Of a stretch of DNA of 64,000 bases, positions 44,211-61,103 are shown in pieces. The stretch is from CAWJJM01 sp963843275 (GTDB taxonomy: Bacteria > Acidobacteriota > Thermoanaerobaculia > Multivoradales > JBCCEF01), in contig CAWJJM010000012.1 of the NCBI GenBank assembly GCA_963843275.1, forward strand, positions 496,001-560,000, read 5' to 3'. The position numbers and the translations under genes are program-made. Under the pieces are notes generated by a model. It was not told the DNA's origin and made no database searches. It saw only the letters and a program-made list of their open reading frames with translations. Numbering within the stretch: the stretch's first letter is position 1; each line of letters opens with the position of its first letter.

Positions 44211-44403
44211 GCGCTTCCCTCCTTCCAGAGTCCGGTCCTGCCGGCGCGGTCCTCCCCCCGAGGAGATCCGCACACGGCGGCGACAAACACGTGCGACAGC
44301 GAACTGGTGGGTGGAAAGTACGGCCCGCTCGCCGCCGTGACAACGCTCCGCAGGGTAGGTCGAACCGACCCCGACGGGTGGGGGAAGGCGAGTGAACGCC
44401 CGC

Positions 44404-44409
44404 TATACT
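44404..44409 (+). promoter_or_regulatory. -10 box TATACT for acs
   Basis: TATACT 72 nt before the GTG start of acs in the 271-nt divergent region 44211-44481. No clear -35 box. I see no other strong element there. Confidence 0.45.
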
Positions 44410-44481
44410 GCCGTGCCACAATCGGTCTGTGTTTTCCGCCGCCGTCGCCGCCGTTCACTGGACGAAGAGGGGAGGTCGCCC

Positions 44482-46422
<1,941 letters not shown>

Positions 46423-46430
46423 GGCGGGCG

Positions 46431-46826
46431 GTGGCGGTGCCCGAGGACGGTTCCGGGGAGGCCTTCGAGAGGCGGGGGGTGCGCAACCCCCGCATCGTCG
46501 ACCTCATCACGCCCGACCGCGGGCGCGGCGAGGTGGTCCTCGCCATCCTCGAGGACCGTCCCTGGAGCGGCGGCGCGGCGCAGCTCGGCGAGCACGAGGA
46601 CAAGCTCAACAGCTACTTCGGCTACGTCCTCGACGGCCACCTGGCGCGCGAGTACCCCGACTACGCCGGGCTGGTGGCGCGGGTCGAGCTGCGCTGCGTC
46701 GAGGAGCCGGGGGAGGAGCAGCGGGCCTTTCTCGCCGCCGCCGCGCGCTTCGCCGAGGCGCACGGCCTGCGCTTCGTGGTGCGGATCGACCCCGACCCGT
46801 TCGCCGTCGCGGCGCCCTGGGAGTAG
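46431..46826 (+). CDS. DUF6572-like small protein
   Basis: 131 aa, soluble. VDLITPDRGRGEVVLAILED, then LGEHEDKLNSYFGYVLDGHL and EYPDYAGLVARVELRC resemble the DUF6572 family, which has no defined function. GTG 46431 with weak ribosome site; 8 nt after acs, so it may be co-transcribed. A link to acetate metabolism is only by position. Confidence 0.6.
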   Translation: MAVPEDGSGEAFERRGVRNPRIVDLITPDRGRGEVVLAILEDRPWSGGAAQLGEHEDKLNSYFGYVLDGHLAREYPDYAGLVARVELRCVEEPGEEQRAFLAAAARFAEAHGLRFVVRIDPDPFAVAAPWE

Positions 46827-46831
46827 CGGGG

Positions 46832-49012
46832 GTGCAGCCGGGCCGCGCCGGGGCGCTCGCGCTCCTGGTCCTGGTGACGGGCTGCGCCTCGCTGCCCGGC
46901 CGCCGCGCCGGTCCGCCGCCGCTCGCCACGCCGCCGCCGGCGGCGGCGGAGCGGCCCGCCCCCGCCCCGGCGCGGACCGAGACGCCGTTGCTGCCGGCGG
47001 AGCTCTTCCTCCACCCTCCCGAGGTCACCACGGTCGCCCTCTCCCCGGCCGGCGACCGCGTGGCGTTCGCGCGCGACCCCGAGGCCGGTGGTGGTCTCTG
47101 GGTGGTCGCGGCGGGGGAGCCGCTGGAGCGCGCCTGGCGGGTGACGGGCGCCGGCGACCCGGTGGCCCGGACCGTCCGCTGGAGCGCCCACGGCCGCTGC
47201 CTGCTGGTCGTGCGGCCGGGCGCCGGCGGCCCCGACCACCTGTTCGCGGTCGAGCCCGCTCCGGTCGCCGGACGCCGCCTCTGCCGCGCCACGGTGGCCC
47301 GGGCCGCCGCCGCCACGGCACCGCCGGAAGCCGGGGCGATCGACCTGACGCCGGACGCGGCGGGCGACGTCGAGCTGGTCGCGGTCCCGGCCGCCGTGCC
47401 CGGCGAGGTGCTGGTGGCGATGGCGCGCGACGCCGGCGGCGGCGCCGCGGCGCCGCCGCGCCGCGACCTCTACCGGCTGGAGCTGGCCAGCGGCGAGCGG
47501 ACGCTGGCCGCCGCCGACACCCTGGGGGTGGCCAGCTGGTGGGTGGACCGCGCCGGCGACCCCCGGCTGGCGGTACGGCGACCCGCCGCCGGCGGCGACG
47601 AGCTGTGGGCGGTCACCGCCGGCCGGCCGAGCCGCCGTCTCCTCGCCTGTGGCCCGGAGGAGACCTGCCGGCCGCTCGCCTTCCACCCGGACGGGCGCCG
47701 GCTCTACCTGGCCACCGACGCCGGAGCCGGGGTCGAGCGCGTCGGCCTCGCCCTGCTCGACCTCGCCGGCGGTCACGTCGAAGCGGTCGAGTCCGATCCG
47801 CGCGGCGAGGTGGATCTCGGCGGCGCGGTCTTCGGTCCCGCCGGCCGCCTGCTGGCCACCTGGTACGCCGGCGACGAGATCCGCCTCCAGGCGCGCGACG
47901 CGGCGTTCCGTTCCGAACTCGAGGCGCTGCGCGACCGCCTGCCGGCGCGCGGGCTCCGCTTCCTCGCCACCGCCGCCGGGGGCGACCGCTGGGTGGTGGA
48001 GGCCTCGGGTCCCCGCGAACCGGGGGTGCTCGTCCTGTGGGATCGCCCCTCCGGCGAAGTCCGCACCCTGCATCGGGCCTTCGGGGAGCTGCCGCGCTGG
48101 GTGCTGGCGACGGTCGAGCCGGTGCGCTTGACGGCGCGCGACGGCCTGACGCTGCATGCCGCCCTCACGCGCCCGCGCGGTTCGACCGCCACGGGGCTGC
48201 CCGCTGTCGTCCTCGTCCGCGCGGATCCGTGGAGCCGCGACCGGCCCGGCTTCGATCCGCAGGCGCAGTGGCTCGCCAACCGGGGCTACGCCGTGCTGCA
48301 GGTCGACCCCCGCGGCTCGAGCGGGTACGGCAAGGGCTTCGCGGCCGCCGGCGACGGTCGCTGGGGCGGCGCGGTCCTCGACGACGTCGCCGACGGCGTG
48401 AGCTGGCTGGCGGAGGAGGGGACCGCCGACCCCGACCGGGTGGCGATCGCCGGCGCCTCGTGGGGCGGATACGCCGCCCTCGCCGCCGTCGCCTTCACCC
48501 CCGAGCTCTACGCGGCGGCGGTGTCGATCGACGGGCCGGTGGACCTGCTGGCCCACCTCGGCGCCGTCGCCGACCCGCGGCGGCGGGAGCTTCTGCGGCG
48601 CCGCGTCGGCGATCCCGACGATCCCCGGGACCGGCGCCGGCTGTCGGCGCAGTCACCGCTCGCCGCCGCGGCCGCCGTACGGGCGCCGCTTCTGGTGGTG
48701 CGGCGGGGCGGCGAGCCGGCGGAGGAGCGCGCCGCCGCCCTGGCGCTGGTGGCGAGGCTGCGCGAGCGGGGGCGGGAGGCCGCGCTGCTGGTGGTCCCCG
48801 GCGCGGCCGGCGGCGACGTCCCGTCCGCCGATCGCCGCGCGCTGGCCGCCGCGGTCGAGGAGTTCCTGGCGGCCCACCTGGGAGGCCGCGCGGCGGAGGC
48901 GCCGGCCGCGGTGCGGCGCCGGCTCGACGCGCTGCGCGCCACGCCGTCCGCGGGGACCGAGACCTCCACGGGGCCCTCGGCTGCGCCGGCGTCCGGAGAC
49001 ACGCCGCGCTGA
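46832..49012 (+). CDS. S9-like lipoprotein peptidase with degenerate triad
   Basis: 726 aa. GTG start and a lipoprotein signal (LALLVLVTGC, lipobox LVTGC). The N-terminal part is a beta-propeller (VALSPAGDRVAFARD), the C-terminal part an alpha/beta-hydrolase of the S9 prolyl oligopeptidase type with intact nucleophile motif GASWGGYAALAA. The usual Asp site is RRGGEPAEE and the usual His-Gly of the last catalytic block is replaced by GAAGGDVPSADR, so no catalytic His is seen. It may be inactive or use a different geometry. Starts 5 nt after the previous gene. Confidence 0.75.
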   Translation: MQPGRAGALALLVLVTGCASLPGRRAGPPPLATPPPAAAERPAPAPARTETPLLPAELFLHPPEVTTVALSPAGDRVAFARDPEAGGGLWVVAAGEPLERAWRVTGAGDPVARTVRWSAHGRCLLVVRPGAGGPDHLFAVEPAPVAGRRLCRATVARAAAATAPPEAGAIDLTPDAAGDVELVAVPAAVPGEVLVAMARDAGGGAAAPPRRDLYRLELASGERTLAAADTLGVASWWVDRAGDPRLAVRRPAAGGDELWAVTAGRPSRRLLACGPEETCRPLAFHPDGRRLYLATDAGAGVERVGLALLDLAGGHVEAVESDPRGEVDLGGAVFGPAGRLLATWYAGDEIRLQARDAAFRSELEALRDRLPARGLRFLATAAGGDRWVVEASGPREPGVLVLWDRPSGEVRTLHRAFGELPRWVLATVEPVRLTARDGLTLHAALTRPRGSTATGLPAVVLVRADPWSRDRPGFDPQAQWLANRGYAVLQVDPRGSSGYGKGFAAAGDGRWGGAVLDDVADGVSWLAEEGTADPDRVAIAGASWGGYAALAAVAFTPELYAAAVSIDGPVDLLAHLGAVADPRRRELLRRRVGDPDDPRDRRRLSAQSPLAAAAAVRAPLLVVRRGGEPAEERAAALALVARLRERGREAALLVVPGAAGGDVPSADRRALAAAVEEFLAAHLGGRAAEAPAAVRRRLDALRATPSAGTETSTGPSAAPASGDTPR

Positions 49013-49022
49013 GGGCACCCGA

Positions 49023-50957
49023 TCAGGGGTAGTAGCCGCGCACGGTGCGGGCCTCGACGCCGGCCCGTGCCACCTCGATCCGGACCTGCCGGAAGCCGTC
49101 GCCGTCGGGGTGGGAGGACTGGTAGGCGAGCAGGTAGCGCGAGCGCATGTCGGCGTCGATCGCGTCATAGGCCGCCGCCACCTGGTCGGGGCGGTCGACG
49201 AAGAAGGCCCGCCCGCCGGTGTCGTCGCCCAGGCCCTGCAGGAGCAGCCGCGCCGCCCGGGCCTCCGAGGGGATCCGCATGCCCACCGTGTAGACCGTGA
49301 CCCCCGAGCGGCGCGCGTAGTCGAGCACCTCCTGCGAGCCGACCGCGTCGCTGTGCTCGGCGCCGTCGGAGAACAGCAGGACCACCCGCTGTCCCGCGAC
49401 GTCGTCGAACTGGCGCAGCGCGAACAGCAGCCCCTCGCGCAGGGCCGTGCCGCCTCCCGCCTGCAGGTTGGTGAGCGCGTTCTGCAGGCGGGGCAGGTCG
49501 TCGGTGAAGGGCACCGCGACCCGCGGCGCGCGGTCGAAGAGGACGATCGCCGACGCGTCGCCGGGGCGCAGGGCGGTGGTGAGGAAGTGGCGCGCCGCCT
49601 CGCCGACCTGGTCGATGTCGTGACGCATCGAACCGGAGACGTCGAGCACCAGCGCCACGTGCAGGGGCAGGCCGTCGACGCGCTCGAAGCGGGTCACCCG
49701 CTGCGGGTCCCCGTCCTCGAGGACCCGGAAATCGCCCGGCGCCAGCCCGCCGACGCTGCGGCCGCGCCGGTTCACCGCGGCGGTGTAGAGCTCGACCAGG
49801 TGGACCTTCATCCGGTCGAGCTGCGCCGAGTCGTCGAGCACCACCGCGTCCTCGGCGGTGCGGCCGTCGGACAGCCGCGCCACCGCGCGGACCGCCACGC
49901 TGCCGGGGGCGGGGGGGATGCAGACGGCGCGGTCGAAGGGCGCGTCGTCGACGTGGGCCACACGGCGGTCGCCGAGGTAGTAGTCGATCCGCTCCAGCCG
50001 TGCGCCGGCGGGCACGTCGAGCGCGGGTCGGGCGCGGACGCCGGCGGCGTCGCCGGTCCCCGGCCGCGGCTCGACCAGGCGCAGGGCGAAGCGCTCCCGA
50101 CCGGTGTTGAGCACCATCTCGTCGCGCGCCAACGGCGTCTCGCCGCCGGCGCCCCACGCCTCGACGGCGAGCGTCCGCACCTCGCCCTCCTCGCCGAGGT
50201 CGAGCTCGACGCTGAAGGGGGGGCGGGTCTTGGTCAGCACCGGCTGGCCGTCGAGCAGGAAGGTGACCCGCTCGATCCCGGGGCCGTCGGGCAGCGCGGC
50301 GAAGCGGCGGCGGCCGAGGAGGATCGGGTCGCGGGGCCGGAGGAGCACGATCGAGGGCCCGGTCGCGGCGGCGCGGGCCGGGCCCGGGGGTTCCGGCGTC
50401 GCGGCGGGCGCCGCCACCTCCACCGGCGCCGCGGCCGGTCGCGGCGCCGGCGCGAGCTCGGGGACCTTCACCGTGTCGCGGGCGCGGAACCGCCGGCCGC
50501 TCTCGAGATCCTCCACCTCGAGCGCGAGCTGGTAGGCGCCGGGGCGCAGGTCGCGGCCGAACACCAGCGCCAGGGGCGCGGCGTCGTCGTCGGCGGCCGG
50601 CAGGTCGAAGCGGTAGTCGAAGCGGTCGACCGGGCGGTCGTCGTCGCGCCGCACCTCGCCGCTCACGCGGAGGTTGTAGAAACCGTACGGGTTGCGCTGG
50701 GCGTCGCGCGACGCGAGGGCGAGCACCCACTGCACCAGGGTGCGGCTCAACCGGTGGCCCGGGAACCGCACCTCCAGCCGGCCGGTCAGGTGGTCGCCGT
50801 CGCTGTCGACCGGCTGCAGCACCACGTCGTCGACCTGGACCGGCGGCGCGGACGCGGGGTCCGGTGGCGCGGCGGAGAGGGCGGGCGCGGCGCCCGACGC
50901 GGTCGCGATGGCTGCGAGGGAAACGAGGCTCTGCTGCAACACTCTGCGGGTGAACAT
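49023..50957 (-). CDS. Secreted VWFA protein of the acidobacterial type
   Basis: 644 aa, signal peptide (SLVSLAAIATASGAAPALSA). The middle part is beta-rich; the C-terminal third is a von Willebrand A domain with the MIDAS motif DVSGSM (about residue 440-445). The architecture and the segment DFRVLEDGDPQRVTRFE match the VWFA-related family described from Acidobacteria (TIGR03436), which makes this the best taxonomic hint in the window. The domain binds ligands through a metal ion. AGGAGGTGGG gives a strong ribosome site at ATG 50957. Alone on the minus strand. Confidence 0.85.
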   Translation of the reverse strand: MFTRRVLQQSLVSLAAIATASGAAPALSAAPPDPASAPPVQVDDVVLQPVDSDGDHLTGRLEVRFPGHRLSRTLVQWVLALASRDAQRNPYGFYNLRVSGEVRRDDDRPVDRFDYRFDLPAADDDAAPLALVFGRDLRPGAYQLALEVEDLESGRRFRARDTVKVPELAPAPRPAAAPVEVAAPAATPEPPGPARAAATGPSIVLLRPRDPILLGRRRFAALPDGPGIERVTFLLDGQPVLTKTRPPFSVELDLGEEGEVRTLAVEAWGAGGETPLARDEMVLNTGRERFALRLVEPRPGTGDAAGVRARPALDVPAGARLERIDYYLGDRRVAHVDDAPFDRAVCIPPAPGSVAVRAVARLSDGRTAEDAVVLDDSAQLDRMKVHLVELYTAAVNRRGRSVGGLAPGDFRVLEDGDPQRVTRFERVDGLPLHVALVLDVSGSMRHDIDQVGEAARHFLTTALRPGDASAIVLFDRAPRVAVPFTDDLPRLQNALTNLQAGGGTALREGLLFALRQFDDVAGQRVVLLFSDGAEHSDAVGSQEVLDYARRSGVTVYTVGMRIPSEARAARLLLQGLGDDTGGRAFFVDRPDQVAAAYDAIDADMRSRYLLAYQSSHPDGDGFRQVRIEVARAGVEARTVRGYYP

Positions 50958-51067
50958 CCTCCCACCTCCTGCCCGCGGGCGAGTGCAAGAGGCGTGCGCA
51001 GGGGGAGGCCGGAGGGGCGGGTGCCGGCGCCCGCCGGCCGGGCGATTCGGGGCGGGCGCGCGCCGGC

Positions 51068-54195
<3,128 letters not shown>

Positions 54196-54199
<4 letters not shown>

Positions 54200-55476
54200 C
54201 GCGCCGCTCCCGGTGCCGCCGCGGCGCCCTCGCCGGATGCGGTCTCCGCCGCCGCGCCGCGCGGCGCCGGCGCCGCCACGGCGATGGCGGCGCCGTCCTC
54301 GAGCGCCTCGTGGCCGAGGGTGATCACCCGGTCGCCGGCGGCGAGCTGCCCGGAGACCGCCAGCCGGCGGCCGCCGCCGCCGGCCTCGGTGGAGCGGCCG
54401 AGGACGGTCACCGGCCGCTTGCGCGCCACCGCCGGCACCGGGGCGCCTGCCGCCGCACCGCCGGCGGCGCCCTTCTCCTCGACCACGAAGACCCAGCTCC
54501 GGCCGTCGTCCTCGACCACCGCCTCCGCGGGCACCAGCAGCGCCTCGTCGCTGCGGTCGAGCGCGATCGTCACCTGCGCGAACATCCCCGGCTTGAGCCG
54601 CCCGTCGGGGTCGTCCACCACGACCTGCGCCTCGGTGGTGTTCGACTGCGGGTCGAAGACGTCGGACATGCGGGCGACCCGGGCGGGGAAGCGCTCGCCG
54701 GGCAGCGAGGGGACGGTGACGGTGGCGGCCTGGCCCACCTCCACCCGCGCCGCCTGGCGCTCGGGGAGGTCGACGCGGGTCTTGATCCGCGACAGGTCGG
54801 CGACCTGGAAGACCGGGGAGTTCTGCGCCGCGAAGGCGCCGACGTCGAGATAGCGACGGCCGACGACGCCGTCGAACGGCGCCACCACCAGGGTCTGGTC
54901 GAGCTCGACGCCGGCGGCGGAGAGGGCGGCGCGCGCCTGGGCCACCTGGGCCTGGGCGAGCTGGACCTGGGCCGCGGCGCCGGCGAGCTCCGCCTGGGCG
55001 GCGTCCTGCTGCTGGCTGGAGACCAGCGCCTCGTCGAACAGGGCGGCGGTACGGCGGGCGGTGGCGGCGGCGATCTCGGCGGCCGAGCGGCGCTGCGCCA
55101 GGGTCGCCTCGGCGGCCTCGAGGTTCGCCTGCGCCTGGGCGACGCGCTGGCGCTCCTCGGCCGGCTCGATCCGGGCCAGGACCTGCCCCTTGCGCACCCG
55201 GTCGCCGACGTCCGCGGCCAGCGACACCACCGGGCCGGAGCTGCGCACCACCAGGTCGGCCGCAGCGCGCGCCTCCAGGGTGCCCACCAGCTCGACCCGC
55301 TCGACGAACGGCCCGCGCTCGGCCGCCGCCGCGGCGACCACGGCGGGGGGACGGGCGCCTCCGGCCTCCGGCGGCACGGCCGCCGTCTCGCCGTCGCCGC
55401 GGCGGCTGAAGAAGGCCAGCGACAGCAGCGCCAGGACGGCGAGGAGGGCGGCGGCGTAGGTCTGCGGGCGGCTCAT
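54196..55476 (-). CDS. RND periplasmic adaptor (membrane fusion protein)
   Basis: 426 aa. N-terminal membrane helix (about 8-25), a lipoyl-like beta-barrel with VVRSSGPVVSLAADVGDRVRKGQ-type half-motifs, a long coiled-coil hairpin (about 105-200; rich in Ala, Gln, Glu), and a beta-barrel plus proximal domain. Pairs with the RND pump. Start at ATG 55476 is where the anchor begins; the longer frame is rejected. TAGGAT (55538-55543, minus strand) is a likely -10 box. Confidence 0.9.
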
Positions 55477-55537
55477 CGTTCGAGGTCTCCAGGGGAGCCC
55501 GGCGCCGGGCGGGTACGAGGTGGCGCGCCGGGGGGAC

Positions 55538-55543
55538 ATCCTA
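55538..55543 (-). promoter_or_regulatory. -10 box TAGGAT for the efflux operon
   Basis: Minus-strand TAGGAT, 61 nt before the ATG at 55476. Confidence 0.35.
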
Positions 55544-55615
55544 TCGCCCGGCCAGGGCTGCGGCGACGATCCGTCGAAGCAAACAGACGCGGCGGGGCGC
55601 AAAGTCCCGCCGTCC

Positions 55616-55633
55616 GGCGCGGCCGGCCGCGCC
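55616..55633. terminator. Perfect palindrome at the end of the thioesterase gene
   Basis: An 18-bp perfect palindrome, two GGCGCGGCC-type halves, directly after the stop at 55634. Just beyond it, GGCGGG and CCCGCC (55591-55611) form a second hairpin. Possible terminator. Confidence 0.35.
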
Positions 55634-56065
55634 TCAGCCGCCGGCGAGGCGCCGGAAGGGGGCCTCGAGCTGCGCGGGGATCCGGCAGGGGCGGCGGCTG
55701 GCGCGGTCCACCCAGACGTGCTCGGTGGCGCCGCGCGCCAGGGTCTCGCCGTCGCGGGTCACCCGGTAGGCGAAGCGCAGCCCGCGGCTGCCCAGCCGCT
55801 CGAGCGCACAGGCGACGTCGACCCGCTCCCCGTAGCGGGCGCCGCGCCGGTAGCTCACCTCGACCGCGGTGACCATCAGGTAGAACCCCAGCTCCTCGAT
55901 CTCGGCGTAGTGCCAGCCGCTCTCGGCGCACAGGGCGGTGCGCGCCATCTCGAACCACACCACGTAGTTGGCGTGGTGGACCACGCCCATCTGGTCGGTC
56001 TCGGCGTAGCGCACCTCGACCTCGATCACCCGCTCGACCGGACCGCCTTCCGCCGCCGTGCCCAT
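55634..56065 (-). CDS. YbgC/4HBT-family acyl-CoA thioesterase
   Basis: 143 aa hot-dog protein. VRYAETDQMGVVHHANYVVWFE contains the conserved D-Q-M-G-V-V-H-H catalytic set of the YbgC/FadM group. It hydrolyses acyl-CoA, probably short to medium chains. GGAGGAGGTG gives a strong ribosome site at ATG 56065, and TAGACT (56083-56088, minus strand) lies 17 nt upstream. Divergent from the carbonic anhydrase gene. Confidence 0.88.
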   Translation of the reverse strand: MGTAAEGGPVERVIEVEVRYAETDQMGVVHHANYVVWFEMARTALCAESGWHYAEIEELGFYLMVTAVEVSYRRGARYGERVDVACALERLGSRGLRFAYRVTRDGETLARGATEHVWVDRASRRPCRIPAQLEAPFRRLAGG

Positions 56066-56123
56066 CGCACCTCCTCCGCGGGAGTCTACCCGCCCCGGAG
56101 GCGCTTCCGGCGGCGGGACCGCG

Positions 56124-56132
56124 TGCTAGACT
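56124..56132 (+). promoter_or_regulatory. Leaderless extended -10 TGCTAGACT
   Basis: Identical to the nonamer at 8376-8384. TAGACT ends 9 nt before the GTG at 56142. Confidence 0.5.
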
Positions 56133-56141
56133 GCCGCCTCC

Positions 56142-56687
56142 GTGGGCGGCCCCCGCCGCCCGGTCGAGTCGATGCCGCTCTACCCCTACCAGGATCGGGA
56201 GCCGCAGCTCGGGGAGCGGGTCTTCGTCGCCCCCGGTGCCTCGGTCGTGGGGGCGGTCGAGCTCGGCGACGACGTCTCGGTGTGGTTCGGCGCCGTCGTG
56301 CGCGGCGACGTCAACTGGGTCCGCATCGGGGCGGGCAGCAACCTGCAGGACGGCTCGGTCGTCCACGTCACCCACGAGACGCACCCCACGGTGCTCGGGG
56401 CGGGCGTCGTCGTCGGCCACCACGTGGTCCTGCACGGCTGCACGGTCGAGGACGGGGCGCTGATCGGCATCGGCGCACGGGTGCTGGACGGGGCGGTGGT
56501 GGAGGCCGGGGCGCAGGTGGGCGCCGGCGCCGTCGTCACCCCGGGGCACCGCATCCCGGCCGGCCACCTGGCGCTGGGCGTGCCGGCGCGGCCGGTGCGC
56601 CCGTTGACCGACGGGGAGATCGAGAACATCGGCGCCATCCGCGACCGCTACATCGCCCTGAAGGAACGCTACCGCCTCCAGGTCTGA
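56142..56687 (+). CDS. Gamma-class carbonic anhydrase-like protein
   Basis: 181 aa (171 if ATG 56172 is used). Left-handed beta-helix with hexapeptide repeats. The metal-binding histidines are in VVHVTHETHPT and VVGHHVVLHGC. This is the YrdA/PaaY-like group, some with carbonic anhydrase activity. The GTG at 56142 is suggested by the leaderless -10 box; the family often starts MPLYPYQDREP, which would be ATG 56172. Convincing family assignment, uncertain start. Confidence 0.85.
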   Translation: MGGPRRPVESMPLYPYQDREPQLGERVFVAPGASVVGAVELGDDVSVWFGAVVRGDVNWVRIGAGSNLQDGSVVHVTHETHPTVLGAGVVVGHHVVLHGCTVEDGALIGIGARVLDGAVVEAGAQVGAGAVVTPGHRIPAGHLALGVPARPVRPLTDGEIENIGAIRDRYIALKERYRLQV

Positions 56688-56723
56688 GACGCCGTCGCGG
56701 CGCCCGCCGCCACGAGACCCGCC

Positions 56724-58003
56724 ATGTCGACACCTCGCTCCGTCAAGGGAACCCGCGACCTGCTGCCCCCCGACACCGCCCTGTGGGCGGCGGTCGAGGA
56801 GGCGGCGCGCGACGTCTTCGGCCGCTACGGCTACCGGGAGATCCGCACCCCGATCCTCGAGGAGACGGAGCTGTTCGTCCGCGGCGTCGGGGAGTCGACC
56901 GACATCGTCGGCAAGGAGATGTACACCTTCCCCGACAAGAAGGGGCGCAGCGTCACCCTGCGCCCGGAGTCGACGGCGTCGGTGGCGCGGGCCTACATCG
57001 AGCACGGCATGGCGAGCTGGCCGTCGCCGGTGAAGCTCTTCTACGTCGGGCCGCAGTTCCGCTACGAGCGGCCGCAGGCCGGGCGCTACCGGCAGTTCCA
57101 TCAGATCGGCGCCGAGCTGCTCGGCGACCCGGGCCCCTGGTCCGACGCCGAGCTGCTGCTGATGCTGGTGCGCTTCCTGCGCGAGCTGCGCTTCTCGGGC
57201 CTGACGGTGCTGCTCAACACCCTCGGCGACGAGCCCTCGCGGGCCGCCTACCGGGAGGCGCTGCGGCGCTTCCTCGAGCCGCACCGCGACCGCCTCGGGG
57301 AGGACAGCCTGCGGCGCCTCGGGACCAACCCGCTGCGCATCCTCGACACCAAGGTCCCGGCCGAGCGCGAGCTGCTCGCCGGCGCGCCGGAGCTCGCCGC
57401 CCACCTCAACGAGGAGAGCCGCGCCCACTTCGACGCGGTGCGGCGGGTGCTCGACCGCTTCGAGGTCGACTACCGGGTGGATCCGCGCCTGGTGCGCGGC
57501 CTCGACTACTACACCCGCACCGTCTTCGAGATCACCGCCGAGGGTCTGGGCGCCCAGGACGCCATCGTCGGGGGCGGCCGCTACGACCGCCTGATCGCCG
57601 ACCTCGGCGGTCCCGAGGTGCCGGGGATCGGCTTCGCCATCGGCGAGGACCGGCTGATCGACGTGCTGCCGGAGTCGTTCCGCGCCCGTGCCGAGGAGGG
57701 CCGCCGGGTGTTCGTGCTGCCGGTGGGGGAGGTGGGGAGCGACGAGGCGCTGGCCCTGGCCGAGGAGCTGCGCGGCGCCGGCTATCCGGCCGCCGCCGAG
57801 CTCACCGCGCGCTCCCTGCGCGCCGGCATGAAGCGGGCCGACCGGCTGGGGGCGCGCTGGGTGGCGATCCTCGGCGACGAGGAGCTGGCCGCCGGCGAGG
57901 TGACGGTGCGCGACCTGGCGAGCGGCGAGCAGGAGCGCGTGCCGCGCTCCGAGGTGGTGATCCGTCTGGAGTCGATCGGCGCCCTGGCGGCGGAGGAGGC
58001 ACG

Positions 58004-58007
<4 letters not shown>
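56724..58007 (+). CDS. hisS: Histidyl-tRNA synthetase
   Basis: 427 aa class II synthetase. Motifs GTRDLLPPDT, RPESTASVARAYIEHGM (motif 2), YVGPQFRYERPQAGRYRQF, LVRGLDYYTRTVFE and the motif 3 GIGFAIGEDRLI are all in place; the C-terminal anticodon-binding domain follows. The 4-nt GTGA overlap (58004-58007) couples it to aspS. No T-box or leader seen upstream. Confidence 0.95.
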
Positions 58008-59837
<1,830 letters not shown>

Positions 59838-59861
59838 GCCGGGACCCGCCGGGCCGCGCCG

Positions 59862-61007
59862 ATGACCGCCGCGCCCCTCCACGCACTGACCCTGCGCCAC
59901 CCGGGCGGCGCCACGCCGATCCTGGTGGGCCCGGGGGCGCTCGCCGCCGCGGCGCCGCGGCTGGCCCCCTGGATGGCGGGCCGCACGCTGCTGGTCGTGT
60001 CGACCCCCCGGGTGCTGGCGCTGCACGGCGCCCGGCTCGGAGCGCTCACCGCCGCGGCCGCCCGCCGCGTCGATCTCGAGGTCCCCGAAGGCGAGGCGGC
60101 GAAGTCGGTCGCCGAGGCGGGGAGGCTGTGGGAGCGCATGCTGGCCGCCGGCGGCAAGCGCGACTCCCGGGTGCTCGCCTTCGGCGGCGGCAGCGTCGGC
60201 GACCTGGCCGGCTTCGCGGCCGGCTGCTTCCTGCGCGGCGTGGAGGTGGCGCAGGTGCCGACCACGCTGCTCGCCCAGGTCGACGCCGCGATCGGCGGCA
60301 AGACCGCGGTCGACCTGCCGGCGGCGAAGAACGCCGTCGGCCTGTTCCACCACCCGGCCGCGGTGGTGGCGGACACGGCGCTGCTCGCCACCCTGCCGCC
60401 GGCGGAGCTGCGGTCGGGGCTGGTCGAGTCGATCAAGATGGCGCTGGTGCTCGACGCCGAGCTGCTGGCCCGCATCGAGCGCCAGCTGCCGGCGCTGCTG
60501 GCCGGCGACGGCGCGGCGCTGGCGCCGGTGGTGGCGGCCTCGGCGGCCGCCAAGGCGGCGGTGGTCGAGCGCGATCCCGCCGAGGCGGGCGAGCGGCGGG
60601 TCCTCAACCTCGGGCACACCCTGGGGCACGCCCTGGAGTCGGCGCTCGCGGACCGCGGGCTGCGCCACGGCGAGGCGGTGGCCTACGGGCTGCTCTTCGC
60701 CCTGCGCCTGGCGGAGCGGCGCGGCCTCGCCGCCGGCGACCCGGAGCTCTTCACGCGCGTGCGGGCACTGCTGGCGCGCCTCGAGCTGCCCGCGATCGAT
60801 CCCGAGGCGGTCACCCCGTCCGACCTCGCGGCCCGCCTCGGGCGGGACAAGAAGGCGCGCGAGAGCGGCCTGGTGTGGGTGCTTCCGGAGGCGGTGGGGC
60901 CGGGCCGCGCGGTGGCCCGGATGGTCGCCGGCGTCGGCGCCGACGAGGTGGCCGGCGAGCTGGCACCCTTCCTCGCCGCCCCCTTCGCCGCGCCGGCCGC
61001 CGGGTGA
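59862..61007 (+). CDS. aroB: 3-dehydroquinate synthase
   Basis: 381 aa. Second step of the shikimate pathway (DAHP to 3-dehydroquinate, NAD and metal). AFGGGSVGDLAGFAAGCFLRG, VPTTLLAQVDAAIGGKTAVD and NLGHTLGHALES are diagnostic; the two His and Glu metal ligands are in place. 24 nt after aspS; likely the same transcript. The other shikimate genes are not here, but pheA in the window belongs to the same pathway. Confidence 0.95.
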   Translation: MTAAPLHALTLRHPGGATPILVGPGALAAAAPRLAPWMAGRTLLVVSTPRVLALHGARLGALTAAAARRVDLEVPEGEAAKSVAEAGRLWERMLAAGGKRDSRVLAFGGGSVGDLAGFAAGCFLRGVEVAQVPTTLLAQVDAAIGGKTAVDLPAAKNAVGLFHHPAAVVADTALLATLPPAELRSGLVESIKMALVLDAELLARIERQLPALLAGDGAALAPVVAASAAAKAAVVERDPAEAGERRVLNLGHTLGHALESALADRGLRHGEAVAYGLLFALRLAERRGLAAGDPELFTRVRALLARLELPAIDPEAVTPSDLAARLGRDKKARESGLVWVLPEAVGPGRAVARMVAGVGADEVAGELAPFLAAPFAAPAAG

Positions 61008-61031
61008 GCCGGGGGCTCCGGCACGCCCGGC

Positions 61032-61040
61032 TGGTATACT
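61032..61040 (+). promoter_or_regulatory. Extended -10 TGGTATACT for the HD-GYP gene
   Basis: TGG plus TATACT (61035-61040), 63 nt before the ATG at 61104. Confidence 0.45.
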
Positions 61041-61103
61041 CGGCCTCCACAAGACGCCCGCCGCCGTGGCGGCCGCCGGCCGCCGGACGGGAGCTCGCGT
61101 GCG

